The notes under the pieces: generated by a model
Told to the model about the DNA's origin: nothing
Seen by the model: only the letters and a program-made list of their open reading frames with translations
The model's database searches: none
Position numbers and translations under genes: made by a program
Shown here: one piece after another, positions 24,130 to 35,388 of the stretch
Layout: each line of letters begins with the position of its first letter
Numbering within the stretch: position 1 is the first letter of the stretch
Origin: Sabellastarte sp. h YS-2021
Lineage: Eukaryota; Annelida; Polychaeta; Sabellida; Sabellidae
NCBI GenBank assembly: GCA_964017235.1
Contig: OZ024929.1
Coordinates: forward strand, 24,983,464 to 25,047,463
Direction: 5' to 3'
Length of the DNA: 64,000 nucleotides

Positions 24130-24678
24130 TATGGAAGAGTATTAGTGCCATTGAAATCTTTTTTTTGAATTGTCTACTTAGTATGTCAACATGTTGAGTT
24201 AGTATATCAACATGTTGACTTAATATCTCAACATGTTGACTTAGTATCTCAACATGTCTTCTTAGTATCTCTACATGTTGACTTAAATCTCAACATGTTG
24301 ACTTAATATCTCAACATGTTAACTTAAGATCTCAACATGTTGACATAATATCTCAGCATGTTGACTTACTATCTCAACATGTTGAGATATTAAGTCAACA
24401 TGTTGAGTTACTACTCAACATGTTGAGATAGTAAGTCAACATGTTGAGATATTAACTCAACATGTTGAGATACTAAGTCAGCATGTTGAGATAATATCTC
24501 AACATGTTGAGATAGTAAGTCAATATATTGAGATACTAAGTCAACAAGTAGAGATACTAAGTCAACATGGTGAGATATTAACTCGACATGTTGAGATAAT
24601 ACGTAAACATGTTGAGATAATAAGTCAACATGTTGAGATAATAAGTCGACAATTCTGTGGCACTAATACTCTTCCGTA
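24130..24678. mobile_element. MITE-like foldback element filled with CAACATGTTG palindromes
   Basis: Terminal inverted repeats of 21 bp, one mismatch (TATGGAAGAGTATTAGTGCC at 24130; mirror ending CTCTTCCGTA at 24678), flanked by a perfect 6 bp duplication GGTGAC (24124-24129, 24679-24684). The interior is about 22 repeats of a 21-22 bp unit, CAACATGTTGACTTAATATCT; left of about 24385 the units read one way and right of it the other, so the whole 549 bp is one large foldback made of small palindromes. Confidence 0.88.
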
Positions 24679-24684
24679 GGTGAC

Positions 24685-25347
24685 AGTATCTTCGGAACTG
24701 AAGTATTAGAAACCTGTTGATGCTTTTATTTGTAGATCTAATCTAAACCGTGAATATTACAATAATATAAGAAAGTCAACACTTGTTGAAATAGAATCAG
24801 TCACTACTTGTCACTTATCCCCTAACTTGCTTAAGAACATAGAACCATTACACAAATGAATGTGGCGTGCAGTTAAAGTAGTATCTGTCATTTTTACTCC
24901 AAGGATCTCACCACACAAATAAGTTATCTTGACATTTTCTTCATAGCTTGATCCATACAAGCTTATGTATATGATATTATTGTCTTTATCCGAGTATTCC
25001 TGAAAAGTGGCAGATATGGAAGCTGTTGCACTTTATCCTTTTAATACATGTATTTCAGAAAACATATCACATCCATTTCGATTTGGGTACAAATATTTCA
25101 TACCAGCTTCTAGTTGTTTAAGTTGATTTTACGTGTTTTTGTGTTCTATCACATCACAAACATCTTAAAATGTTGCAACTTCCCGCCAGAGCACAAATAT
25201 TCTTTGCGGGTCTACAATTGTAATCAGATCTTTGGCTTTGCCAAGGTGTTTCTTCCAACAATGTTTCAGGAAATTACCATCTGTGATGACATTTAAAACA
25301 AATTCATTTATAACAGACAATACCCGACTTGACCTTTGACCAGGGAT
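24685..25347. other. Downstream flank of the claudin-like gene
   Basis: Probable 3' UTR (minus strand) near 25347 and intergenic sequence. No polyadenylation site could be fixed. Confidence 0.35.
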
Positions 25348-25613
25348 TTAATCTACCTGGTCACCACAGCATTTGCAGCAAGCACAACATTCCATTGTCC
25401 TGGATCTATGTAGTTGCACACAGCTTAAGACACAAGCCAGAATACAGAGAAGACAAGTGATGATGCTGAACACATAAGAGAACCCTTGCATTGCATGGTA
25501 ACGTATTGTGTAGACACCAAAGAGAACAAGACCAGACACCATAAAAATCACTGAAAAAATAATCGTGTATTTGTATTTTTTCACCACCAAATTATTTTTG
25601 CAATATTCAAAGA
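25348..25613 (-). CDS. Claudin-like exon 4 (TM3, TM4, Cys-rich tail)
   Basis: An AG nine bases upstream would break the frame, so the acceptor chosen is CCCTTTAG before 25613. Encodes two membrane segments, then RTMECCACCKCCGDQVD and a TAA stop. Confidence 0.78.
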
Positions 25614-27791
25614 CTAAAGGGACCTATAAACGAATTATATAGTTGTCTGAAATGTCAACATAAAAAGAATTATTTACACAACGTTCGGTAGTTCTGTTGT
25701 ACCTTGTAAGATTTAGTAAGAGTAGTTTAATATGCTATGCTTAATTATTTATTTATTATATTGGATAAATGTTGAGGTAATGGCTGAAACATTTACTACA
25801 ATATTCTTTGTGTAAAAAAATGAAATGCAATATATTACCTGTTAAGGATGAACATATCAAGACCAGTTTCAGCACTCTGTTTTTGTTCAAATGATGCACA
25901 AATGCATAAAGCAGAACAGAAAATGTTGATATTCCCAAGCAGACAAAGGCAATTGTTACCAAAGCCTGTGTCCCACGAAACCAAGCTGAAAATAAATTTG
26001 TGTGTTTTTATAAATAATACAGAGTCTGTGGTAGGGCATTATAACATATATATGTTGTATTAAGTAAGTATCAACCTATGCACACAAGATCATCTTTGTG
26101 CACGATATCATCTCATGCACGCTACTTAATATCAGATGATGTGGTGATCACCAGATGGGGTTGTACTCACCAGCTGATGTGGTGAACAGCAGATGAACTA
26201 GTGATCACAAGTGGTGATCACCAAATGATGTGGTGCTCGCCACATATGTTCTTGTGAGCACCACATTATCTGATGACCAGTGGAAAATAAGTGGTGAAAA
26301 CCACATTATCTGGGGATCACCATATATTGTGTTATGACCACCAAGATGATGATGTTGTGATCCCCAGATAATCTGGTGCTCACCATATCATCCAGTAAGC
26401 CCCATATGATGTGGTGACCACCAGTTCGTCTGTTGATTACCACTTATTTTTTTTTAGATTACCAGATCATATCATAATCACATTATCTGGGAATCATAAC
26501 ATCGTTTTGTTTATCACAATTTAATAATTAAATTTTGATCACAAGATCTTATGCTCTCAAGATCCTCTGGTGATCGCCACATAAAAAGCCATACTCAGGA
26601 GATACCCTCTTGATCACAGCTTAATACTTGGTAAAAAAAACAATGTCCTAATAGGGGCTCTAAACTTTAGATATTACTACTATAATACATTCAATAACAC
26701 TTTGGCTACATTCATGCTTGCTCAAATTTTGAATTTAAAAAAGGTAGGGAGTCCTATCTGGCAGAATTTTAAATTTATCTAAATCTGAATTTCTACTAAG
26801 TTGGTAGAAAGTCCAATTGGTGTAGAAAGTCCAATCTGGTAGAATTTCAAATTAGAAAAAGTCCAATTGGACTTTCCACCAAGATAAACTTGGTAGAAAG
26901 TCCAATCTAGGAGATTTGGGTATTGCCCTGGGGTCCGAAATCTAAAACTTGGATGATATTCCAATCTTGATGTTCTGTGTTGAAACTCTGGATGAGGTAA
27001 AAGTACAACAAGCTTTACATGCTGAGACCAACTGGGCAGTTGTAACAAACAAATGCTGCTAGAAGCATAGATGTTAATTGCTCAACTAAATGTCATGTAG
27101 GAAGTGACTGCTGTCAAAATTTAATTGGCTTAAACTGTACCTTGTATTACACTTGCAAGTTTATCTTGGTAGAAAGTGCAATTGCAATTTCTACTGGTAG
27201 AAACTCCAATTGGACTTTCTACCAGTAGAATTTGAAATTCTACCAGATTAGACTTTCTCCCGTGACATATACATGCATGTTATTTCAAACATATAATTAC
27301 TCAACTCACACTCCACCGTGAATGTCACTAAGTTAGGTTGACAAAGACAAGTCATCCATAACCCCACTCGAACCCCACCATTTTCTGTGGTTACCTGCAA
27401 TGTATGGAATTGTTAAAATTGTCTTTTCAATTTACTAAGTTTGATAAGCTGGAAAAGATACCCAGACATGCAAACTAATTTAATATTTCCTAAAATTATT
27501 TTTTCATCAGATGAGAAAAATTCCAAATATTGACGTTAAAGTAATTTAGTGTCTGACCATTTTATATTACGTGAAGCTCATCAAAACATTCAGTTTTTAC
27601 ATTAACTTATCAACTAAGATATAAAAAGTTGTACAAGTAAATACCTGTGCCCAGCCTTCGGTCACAAATGCTATCAGTGCAAACAGCAATGCTATAACTA
27701 AGCAATATAAAATAGCGCCTGCTAAGCCTTTTAAACTAATTTTATGTGTTGTCACGCCATGACCAGCAGCTACACTGACAGTGGTTGGCAT
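25348..27791 (-). CDS. PMP22/EMP/claudin-family four-transmembrane protein, gene span
   Basis: Four minus-strand exons (27791-27645, 27394-27310, 25985-25839, 25613-25348) join to about 214 residues. TM1 is about residues 22-43. The first extracellular loop carries the family signature W47 ... GLW (60-62) with C65. SWFRGTQAL leads into TM2 (about 83-104). TM3 (about 140-161) and TM4 (about 172-195) follow, then a short cytosolic tail with ECCACCKCC, a likely palmitoylation cluster. Family members shape membrane junctions or act as small integral-membrane regulators; the exact orthologue is not recognised. ATG at 27791 is chosen because an acceptor (GTGTTTCAG) lies just upstream, implying a spliced 5' UTR. 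Odd points: a second canonical loop cysteine 8-10 residues after C65 is absent (C67 is nearest), and the loop before TM3 is long, so the exon 3/4 join is the least certain. Confidence 0.8.
25839..25985 (-). CDS. Claudin-like exon 3 (TM2)
   Basis: Acceptor TTATTTTCAG, donor AACAG|GTAATA, 147 nt. Encodes SWFRGTQALVTIAFVCLG and the rest of TM2, then a short basic stretch (HHLNKNR) and another hydrophobic run. Confidence 0.82.
26090..26585. repeat. Array of ~24 bp units related to CCAGATGATGTGGTGATCAC
   Basis: About twenty degenerate copies in both orientations (GGTGATCACCAGAT, CACCACATTATCTG), making long imperfect hairpins possible. It lies in intron 2 of the claudin-like gene. It resembles the interior of the element at 24130, but terminal repeats and target duplications could not be defined. 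Confidence 0.7.
26742..27264. mobile_element. Foldback element, GGTAGAAAGTCCAATTGGAC units
   Basis: The left arm (26742-26915) and right arm (27165-27264) consist of direct and mirrored copies of TTGGTAGAAAGTCCAATTGG. Outer ends mirror loosely (GGTAGGGAGTCCTATCTGGC against GCCAGATTAGACTTTCTCCC-like sequence). Its right end is only about 45 bases from claudin-like exon 2. No coding capacity. Confidence 0.7.
27310..27394 (-). CDS. Claudin-like exon 2 (GLWMTCLC loop)
   Basis: Acceptor CATTGCAG, donor GGAGT|GTGAGT, 85 nt. Encodes VTTENGGVRVGLWMTCLCQP and on to the end of the first loop. The GLW-x2-C signature identifies the family. Confidence 0.82.
27645..27791 (-). CDS. Claudin-like exon 1 (start, TM1)
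   Basis: Encodes MPTTVSVAAGHG onward, TM1 and TEGWAQ, then donor CACAG|GTATTT. 49 codons, phase 0. An upstream in-frame ATG at 27833 exists but lies before the AG acceptor at 27810, so it is probably intronic. Confidence 0.8.
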
Positions 27792-27833
27792 CGTTTGAGT
27801 CTGATCCCTCTGAAACACCCCAAAACAAGGCAA

Positions 27834-29069
27834 ATTTATCCAAAATGTTCATTTATTCTTCAGTGAACTTGCTTCAGTGTGAATGCCACATGTACAGAAA
27901 CAAGCTTGGCGTATGATTTTATTCATCTTATCTTTTCACTACACCTTTAAAACTAATCTGGCTGGATATATTGTTGGTGAAATGATTTCCACATACATGA
28001 TGACTCAGTATAGCTTATGTACTGTTTCACTGTAATCTGACTACTTGACATTTCTACAATCTAATTATAACTGCTTCTGCCAAGTGTGGTAGAAGGATGC
28101 CCTTTAAGTATCTGGCTACAGAGGCAAATGGTATTAGAGTGGATGGTATTAGAGTGTGTCAAATAATGCTATTTACAACGTTTGCTATTCATACAAACCC
28201 AAAGAGCGTACTGCTGCCAAACATATTAAAGATATAAACTGAAGTTTCATATTAGTTTTTTTAACAAAGTTTGAATATGTATATTTATAATCATTGCAAA
28301 ATGTCGATGCTCTGGGGTTTAGTCCCCCTTTGTAAACATGTTTCGCAGATCCGTATCTTCTTTACAATGACAAAAGTATAATTTAATCAAAATGTCTTCA
28401 GTGGTTTTTGAAATACGTTATCCTTTTATCGATTTTCAGATTCCTGCTAATACATACAAGAGCTTCATAAAGTGCATATAAGTGGTCCTAATGCCACAAT
28501 TACATCCACATTCTGATAGGTACTCGTGGATGTTCATACACTTTGCCAAATCCAAATTAATTGTCACACTTTTCTGGTTTAGAAGAGTAGTCTATATATG
28601 GAGTCAATTTATTTAATAGTTTACCAACAGATATAATAAATTCTGCATCATTATCAAAGTTTAAAAAGCTAGTTAAAAATTACTTCCTAGAAAAATATGA
28701 AGCATGAATGTGTATGTTGTCATATAATAACAGTATACAGAAAGGTCAGAAATTATAATTAAAACATTGTGTTTTATTAATTTAATCACCAGTGGAAGTT
28801 GGGAGTGACTTTAAATAAGCTATATTGCTTCTGTCATTTCCTTTTCATTTTCTTAAAATTATTTAATTTATGTCATAATATATTATTACTTATGTACTTG
28901 CTACTTAACACAGTAAATGTATATAGTTGAAAGTATTCAATTGTTGAACTCGATGTTATTACTTGTGCTTGTATGTGTATAATTAAGAAGAAATAAACGT
29001 TATATTATTATATTATTATAGTAGTGATAGGATTTATATTCCTGTTGAATTAGCTTTTAACGCTCATTC
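27834..29069. other. 5' flank or first intron of the claudin-like gene
   Basis: Should hold the non-coding first exon and promoter of the minus-strand gene, but I cannot place them. Nothing else recognised. Confidence 0.35.
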
Positions 29070-29079
29070 AACACTTTGC

Positions 29080-29311
29080 AGGGGCCATGGTGGCAGAGTG
29101 GTAACACTCTCGCCTCCCACCTCTGAGATAGGGGTTCAGGTCCCGGCCCGAACTAAAGTGGGAAAGCTGGTAGTTGCTTGCCGTTGGTCGGCAGTTTACA
29201 GTACAGAACCTTGACCAACATGTACTGGTTTCCTCTGCCCTTCCAACTACCCGTCGTGATATGACCTATAAAATGTGTTGAAAGTGACATTAAAACTCAA
29301 ATAAATAAATA
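29080..29311 (+). mobile_element. tRNA-derived SINE, copy 2
   Basis: Same family as 16300: GGTGGCAGAGTGGTAACACT, a degraded box B (GGTTCAGGTCCCGG), the full body and an (AAAT)n tail. Flanked by AACACTTT at 29070-29077 and 29312-29319. Confidence 0.92.
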
Positions 29312-29489
29312 AACACTTTCCGAGGTTCTGTCATATATGTATTATTTGTACAGCTTTTTTCTTCCATTAGAATCCTTAGTTCAACAACCAGTTCCAATAA
29401 CACCATTTATATTCGAATAAATACATTTGTTAAAGTATCTGATCACCACGTAATGAGTTCCATCTGACTTGTTCTTACAGAATAGTGAA

Positions 29490-29710
29490 TGGCAGAGTGG
29501 TAACACTCTCGCCTCCCACCTCTGAGGCCGGGGTTCAGTTCACCGTTCTACCTCAAGTGGGAGAGCTGGTAGTTGCTTGCCGTTGGTCGGCAGTTTACAG
29601 TACAGAACCTTGACCAACTGTATGTACTGGTTTCCTCTGCCCTTCCAACTACCCGTCGTGATATGACCTGTACAGTGTTGAAAGCGATGTAAAACCCCAA
29701 ATAAATAAAT
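29490..29710 (+). mobile_element. tRNA-derived SINE, copy 3
   Basis: Same family, starting at TGGCAGAGTGG, so the first bases are missing. Target duplication ACAGAATAGTGAA / ACAGAATGGTGAA at 29477-29489 and 29711-29723, one mismatch. Confidence 0.92.
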
Positions 29711-29723
29711 ACAGAATGGTGAA

Positions 29724-30013
29724 ATAGCTACAACAGCAGTTCAAAATAAGGTGACCAAGGGCATAAATGTTTGCTACCAAATAAAACATTGTTCTCCAAA
29801 ACATAAGTCTGGATATAATGGCTTCTCTTACACAACATATTATAACTGTGGTTAAGCGCTATAAAAATTAAATTAGAGTTATCAAGATATAAATGAATGG
29901 TTTCTCTTGTATAATCTCCCATGGATGTGGTTATAAATTGCTTGTTAGCAATCTCATCCACGGAGTGTCAAGGGTACTCTATTCAGTCAATTTTGATCAA
30001 ACTTGAAGTTCAA
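29724..30013. other. Short unique stretch
   Basis: Nothing recognised; the open frame at 29728-29961 has no family resemblance. Confidence 0.35.
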
Positions 30014-31230
30014 TGTAATGTAATGGGTACTTTTGTGGTGCTTAATCTCTATCATATGGCAGAATCTATAGATATGGAGCCAAAGTGAGAGAGGGGTCCA
30101 GAGACATAGCAGGCTGATACCTGAGATATCAAAGAAACGAGAGTATTATGGAGGGTAAACTTTGTATCTGAACAATGAGTTGCAATAGTCAAGGCAACAG
30201 CCCACAAGGGCATTACAGGCCAGTATTGCAACTTTACACGTGATGTACCTTTATATTACAATGTTCACATTTCCAAGTGAAGCAATCCCACATACCTTCT
30301 TAGCGTGAGGACCAAATGAAAACTTTACATCAAACCAAACCTCGTGGTTTTCTAATACTCTCATCAGGAAGCAAAGGAGCACATATAATATAGATAAAAA
30401 TAGGATTTTGCCTTGCTATTTTGTTGTTTAGACCCAAACACGATAAATTCCATTTTATCAGGATTGAGCTTTAGTTTTTTTTTACTTGACATTCAATCCT
30501 TAACTTCTTGCAGACAATGATTCACCTTCTGAAGTGCAGCAGCAGTGTTGGTATAAGCATGGTTGACAAAGAGGTAGGTGGTATCGGCATAGAAATGGAA
30601 ATCCCTGTACTTGTTCCTCTACTAAGTTAAGTTGGGTACAGGGGAAACCAGGATCGACCTGAGTATTAAAACCTATGGTATGACAATCTACAACTATCAC
30701 TGATCAAACAGAATAGAACTGACCTTGAGTGTGTCATAGTGATTGGCTTTTTATGATATAAACCACTGTAATGTCTTACTACAGACCCCAACCCATGAGA
30801 AGAGACAATTGAAATGATCTGTGGTGACAATTGCTGCAGGTAATTCAAGCAGCAACAGGGTGGTGGGTCACCTTGAGCCAGAGACAAATGAACCTCGTTT
30901 TTTATGGATAGCGATGCAGTCTCAGTGGGGTGTCCCCTTTTATAAGCACTCTGATGGGGATTGTCAATTAAAGCTGTGGATTTCTATGTTTTAAATAAGC
31001 TGTGCTGTCACCATACCCTCAACAAGCTTTGAGGTGACATAGAAACGAGAGACATACTGGTAGCTCTTAGTCTCATCTTTAGGCAAAGAAGATTTCTTTA
31101 TTAGAGGGGTAACAATAGCCTTTTCAGAACTGGTTGGTATGTAGTCCTCCTCTAGTTAACAATTCCCAATTTTGGTTATGGATGGTGACAGCACATCAAG
31201 GCATTTCTTACTAAAATACTGGGTTTGGAA
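30014..31230 (-). pseudogene. Decayed, 5'-truncated CR1-like LINE fragment
   Basis: Base-level similarity, same orientation, to the 3' half of the LINE at 59835-63035. Examples are GGTGCTTAATCTCTATCA against 59858; AACACGATAAATTCCATTTT and ATCAGGATTGAGCTTTAG against 60703-60735; and GGGGTAACAATAGCCTTTTC against 61363. It covers the reverse-transcriptase region and 3' UTR in about 1.2 kb against about 1.65 kb in the intact copy, so it carries deletions as well as many stops. The 3' end has short ATTAC repeats. Confidence 0.8.
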
Positions 31231-31267
31231 CCTATTAGATTTTTTAATCACTCTGAGACTTTGTTTT

Positions 31268-31677
31268 GAAAAGTGACTATATGTCGCTTATTATTGGTTT
31301 TAGAGGTGTAATATTTCAAAAATCAGCCTACAAGAAATAATGGGCTTTGATTATTTTTATGTTGTGAGATTTGATCTTGGTCAAATAATTTTAGCCAACT
31401 GTGAATGGACTCACTTAAAATTATTTATTGAGATTTGGGATGCGTAATGCGGGAAATTATATCCTGATTTTATATTTAATATTTATGTGGACAGATTTGA
31501 CCTTGGAGTCCTCTTTTAAGGTAAAATAAGTGTAGCCAATCTTAAAACTGCTTATAACTCATCTATTATTAGCCCTAGAGGTTTGGAATGTGGAACCAAC
31601 CTACAGCAAAACATAGGCCAGGAATCTTTTGATATGGTAAAATTTGACTTAGGACCCCTTTTTCAAGGTGAAATGAA
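31268..31677. repeat. Diverged ~145 bp units (as at 6600-7410)
   Basis: Contains GTCGCTTATTATTGGTTTTA, CTTATAACTCATCTATTATT, CCTAGAGGTTTGGAATG and CCCCTTTTTCAAGGTGAAAT. More diverged than the 6.6-7.4 kb array. It continues at 31905-32090 after a SINE insertion. Confidence 0.7.
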
Positions 31678-31891
31678 TGGCCACAGTGGCACAGTGGTAA
31701 CACACTTGCCTCCCACCTCTAAGGTCAGCAGTACAAACCCTGAACCCTATGTGGGAAAGTTGGTAGTTTCTTATCGAAGGTCATCAGTTTACAGAACCTT
31801 GGCCAACTGTACTGGCTTCCTCTGCCCACAAGACTACCCGTCATGATATGACCTGTTCAGTGATGAAAGCAACGTAAAACTCCAAATAAAT
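31678..31891 (+). mobile_element. tRNA-derived SINE, copy 4
   Basis: Box A-like TGGCACAGTGGTAACAC and the family body, with a decayed box B. Inserted into the 145 bp repeat, flanked by CAAGGTGAAATGA (31665-31677) and CAAAGTCAAATGA (31892-31904), two mismatches, so probably older than copy 1. Confidence 0.88.
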
Positions 31892-32090
31892 CAAAGTCAA
31901 ATGACTTTACCCAAACTTTAAAATGCTTAAAACCCTCCTATTCTTCATTCTAAAGGAAACCAACTCATAGCAAAACCATGTACTGGGAGTCATTTGGTGC
32001 AGTGAGATATGGCCTTGGGTTCCTGGTTGAAAGCCAAAAGGGTATCCCAAACTTAAAGTACTTCAATACATAACGCTTATTATTGCTCCT

Positions 32091-32799
32091 AGCTTGTGTG
32101 CTAGGTAAAATGTATGCTAAAAAGGGCTGTTTACCATTCTAATGGATACAAATATGCATCAGTTCTTTGATGTGCAAGCCAGGTGACCTTGCCAAGATCT
32201 AATTGAATTTTTCTTTCAAAGTCCCTTCAAAAACAGTGCATATTTTTTCTCAAACATTTTGGTTTGGCTTCCTGAGGAAGAATCTACCTTTTATGTCAAC
32301 AGGTTGTTACTATATATATCAACTTGTTTAAAATTATAGTAGAGAACCAGCTGGTGCATCATTTTTAGACTGTGATTTAGTCTGAAGTTTAGTTTCTGCG
32401 TGTTTTCATATGTGTGTCAAGTCAAAAATATTTGTGTATGATAATACAAGAAATGAAGGAAAACTGGCGTCAGAGCTGCAAGTACCCAACAGCCCAGGGA
32501 GATAATTTTTAATATGATGAGATATAGAAGAAGTGAAAACGAAGGGACAAAGATCAGCAGACATACAGAACAAAGAGTGGTATTTATGCAATGGTGCAAA
32601 TAATGTTCAATTGGAGAACGTAACTTTTAAGAGAGAGAAAATGTATGTAAAGTATTGAAACAAGACAATTTAATAGCAAGATGACACCATTAATTACACA
32701 ATTAATTAATTTAGCTATATATAAATAATTAGTAACAGCAATCCCTATATCTTTGTAATGAGAGAAATATGTCTCAAATATGGCAGGTGAAAACACTTT
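32091..32799. other. Intergenic stretch, nothing recognised
   Basis: No gene or repeat that I can support. Confidence 0.35.
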
Positions 32800-33225
32800 A
32801 GCAGAACTAAGGTTAAAGGTCACACCAAGGTCACAGCATGACGCTCCACAACCAATAGCCCTTCCAAGAATAAACTTCCTACACTTTATGGTTCCGAGAT
32901 ATAGCCCATACAAGATGTTAAAGGTGAAAGCCCCTACAGCAAGGTCATATCAAGGTCATACCATTGACATTGTTCACCTACACACCTGAGCAATGTTCCT
33001 GCCAGGTATCAACTTCTTTACAGCCTTATAGTTTCCAAGATATGTCCAAGACAAAATTTTAAAGGTAAAGGTCACTACAATAAGGTCAAATGTCAATTCA
33101 AGGTTTCACTACACCTACACCCACAACCAATGTCCCTACTAACTGTCAACATGCTATATCTACTGGTTTCTAAGATACAGCCAAGATATTTACCCCCACC
33201 CACTCAGACGGACACCATGGGTGAA
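32800..33225 (-). repeat. Inverted fragment of the ~145 bp GTGTAGG/TTGGTAGGGACAT array
   Basis: Reverse complement of the 22330-type element. It has three units (AAGGTCACACCAAGGTCA..., CAATGTCCCTACTAACTGTC) and ends with CACTCAGACGGACACCATGG, the mirrored head of that element. Confidence 0.75.
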
Positions 33226-34690
33226 AATAATATGAGCCAGACTTTAGAAGCTACTGAGTAAATATTATTATTTCAGTTTGACCATGTTATGATTTACTGT
33301 GTACCTTTTTAGCTTTAGCTAGCTGTCTCATTATTAGACTTTTGCCGAATTCTGGACAGATCTTTTTAAGTGCAACTGTTTTTATAGCTCAATATTTATG
33401 TTTAATTTATATTTATTTATATTATTGTGCGAGGAGTATTACATTGATATGAATTTATAAATATAATGAATACATATAGTAACGTGTATGCAGCAATAAT
33501 TATGCTTTGAGATTTTTAAATTCAGTTTTTATAATAAAGTATAGGATTCAAATAACATGAAAGAGTAAATTAATAGTCCACTTGTTCTTTGTGATCTACT
33601 CCCACCCATCTTATCTGGGTGGTGGAAGATCTACTTTTCTAGGTGGTTCCAAAATACCAAGCCTGACTGCATGTCCACTGCAGATGATCTTGCATAGTGT
33701 ATTTGCAAGTGTTAGAGCATTTGTTGTTTTTTCACTCCTTTCGTAATTTAGGTATGCAAGACACCGATGAGAGGTGTATCTCAGATAGCAGGGAAACGGG
33801 TTCATCTTTTCAGTGTAGCACATTTAAACTCTGCTGGGGTCTCCTGAATAAAATCCAGGACATATCTCACCTACTTGTCAGTTTTATCATTATTGCATTT
33901 TGGTGTTAATCCTTTGATATACTCCACTTCCACTGTTTTTTCTAGTGTATTTTTAAATTATTATAAATCATGCATACATTTATTTCAAAAATACCTTCAA
34001 AATCCCCTACTTGTCTGAAGAATATACTGGACTGATTATTGACAAACAAGCTTAAACTATGTTTTAATAAAGTACAATATTATTCATTCTATTTGATATT
34101 AAAATCTAATATGATGGACTGTCCAACTAGCCAATGTGGTAAAACACGTTTTGTTTCAGTTGCAGTTGTAATCTGTACAGTTTTCAATATTATCATTAAA
34201 AAATCCTACATTTTCACTTTGTATTTAGGTACTTAGTTGCCCAGTATAAACAATTGTTTATGATAAAGTTTTGCCTTTGATTAATTGTGTTTGAAATTTT
34301 TCATTGCTTTATGCATATCTGTTGTCTCTCTTTCTTTCACACCAGCAATTTTATTGTCAGGTTTTGATAGATTACTTCAATACACTCTATTTTGTGCTTT
34401 TATAAGATGTCACTTTCCTATGCTTATATAACGTGTCAGTACCATTTTTCAACACATGCTAAGATTATTTATTGGATGAATGTTTAGTCTCTTTTCTTGA
34501 AAATGATCTCTTGGATTGTGCTGTTAGTACAAGTTTACCTGCGGGAAGTCCTTTAATTATTTTCGAATTCCTCACTTTGTTAATTAGAGTGCACCTAAGC
34601 TGTCATAACAAACAAGCTTCCGGTAGTGCCGGTGTCATCATTCGTTACATGCTTTTTAGCAATTTGATCAACAACTGATTAAATATTTTG
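33226..34690. other. Intergenic stretch, nothing recognised
   Basis: AT-rich; no exon or array recognised. Confidence 0.35.
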
Positions 34691-34815
34691 GCATATCGTC
34701 ATAAAAAACATACATTGTGAAGTATGCCAACTGTTGGATTGAAAAGAGACCTCCTGTGCGACACATTGGGCAGGCAATACAGTAAGTTGTGAGCGATATT
34801 AGAGTATAGTCAAGT
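34691..34815. repeat. Dispersed repeat, shared with 45310-45420
   Basis: AGTATGCCAACTGTTGGATTG, AAAAGAGACCT and GGCAATACAGTAAG recur in order near 45320-45390. A further part of that 45 kb copy (45440-45510) matches 38375-38455, so one family is scattered in at least three places. Confidence 0.6.
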
Positions 34816-35136
34816 ATCCTTGATTCGAGGGTCTTGTTGATTCGAGTATGGCCGTTTTTCTTGGATATAAGAGCATCTATTTTCACTTTTTATAACATAA
34901 AATGGTGCTTTGGTATTTATAGTGTTATAAAACACATCCAAATTGCTGCAAAATAAAATATTTTGACGTGAAATAAGCTCTTAACTAAAACGTTAAAACT
35001 CGCGAATCATCAAGACGTAAGGCTACCTTATGGACGGGTGTAACATCGGCTGGATTAGATTGGGGCCATCTGTTCATGGAAACAGAAGATCTATTTCCGA
35101 AAAAATACTGCTTTGAATCCAATAAAAAGAAATCTT

Positions 35137-35339
35137 TAGTGGTGGTGGACCAATTCACGCCCGGGTACCAATTCATGCCCACCCCTAAATTTATCCAAAA
35201 CAATCCGAGTTAAACAATAAATCACAAATGTATATGATCAATTTGATGATTATCTATGATGTGGAAAACACCTTCTCTATGAAAAATTATAAATCTTCAA
35301 GAAAATTGAGGGTGGGCGTGAATTGGTCCACCACCACTA
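35137..35339. mobile_element. Short foldback element, GTGGTGGTGGACCAATTCAC ends
   Basis: TAGTGGTGGTGGACCAATTC at 35137 is mirrored by GAATTGGTCCACCACCACTA ending at 35339. The left arm has a second related unit (GGGTACCAATTCATGCCCAC). The outer TA dinucleotides suggest a TA target site. 203 bp, no coding capacity. Confidence 0.85.
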
Positions 35340-35388
35340 GAGGAAATAAAAAAAAAAAGAAACATTTAAAATAAATTGCATATATTAC

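Noticed and set aside
24160-24660. CRISPR-like array of short repeats
   Set aside because: The units are continuous palindromes without unique spacers, they flip orientation in the middle, and the element has terminal inverted repeats and a target duplication in a eukaryotic genome.
27792-27833. Longer N-terminus of the claudin-like protein starting at an upstream ATG
   Set aside because: A good splice acceptor (GTGTTTCAG at about 27810) lies between the two ATGs, so the upstream ATG is probably intronic.
32584-32913. 109-codon minus-strand frame
   Set aside because: Overlaps an inverted fragment of the 145 bp repeat array and AT-rich flank; no conserved motif.
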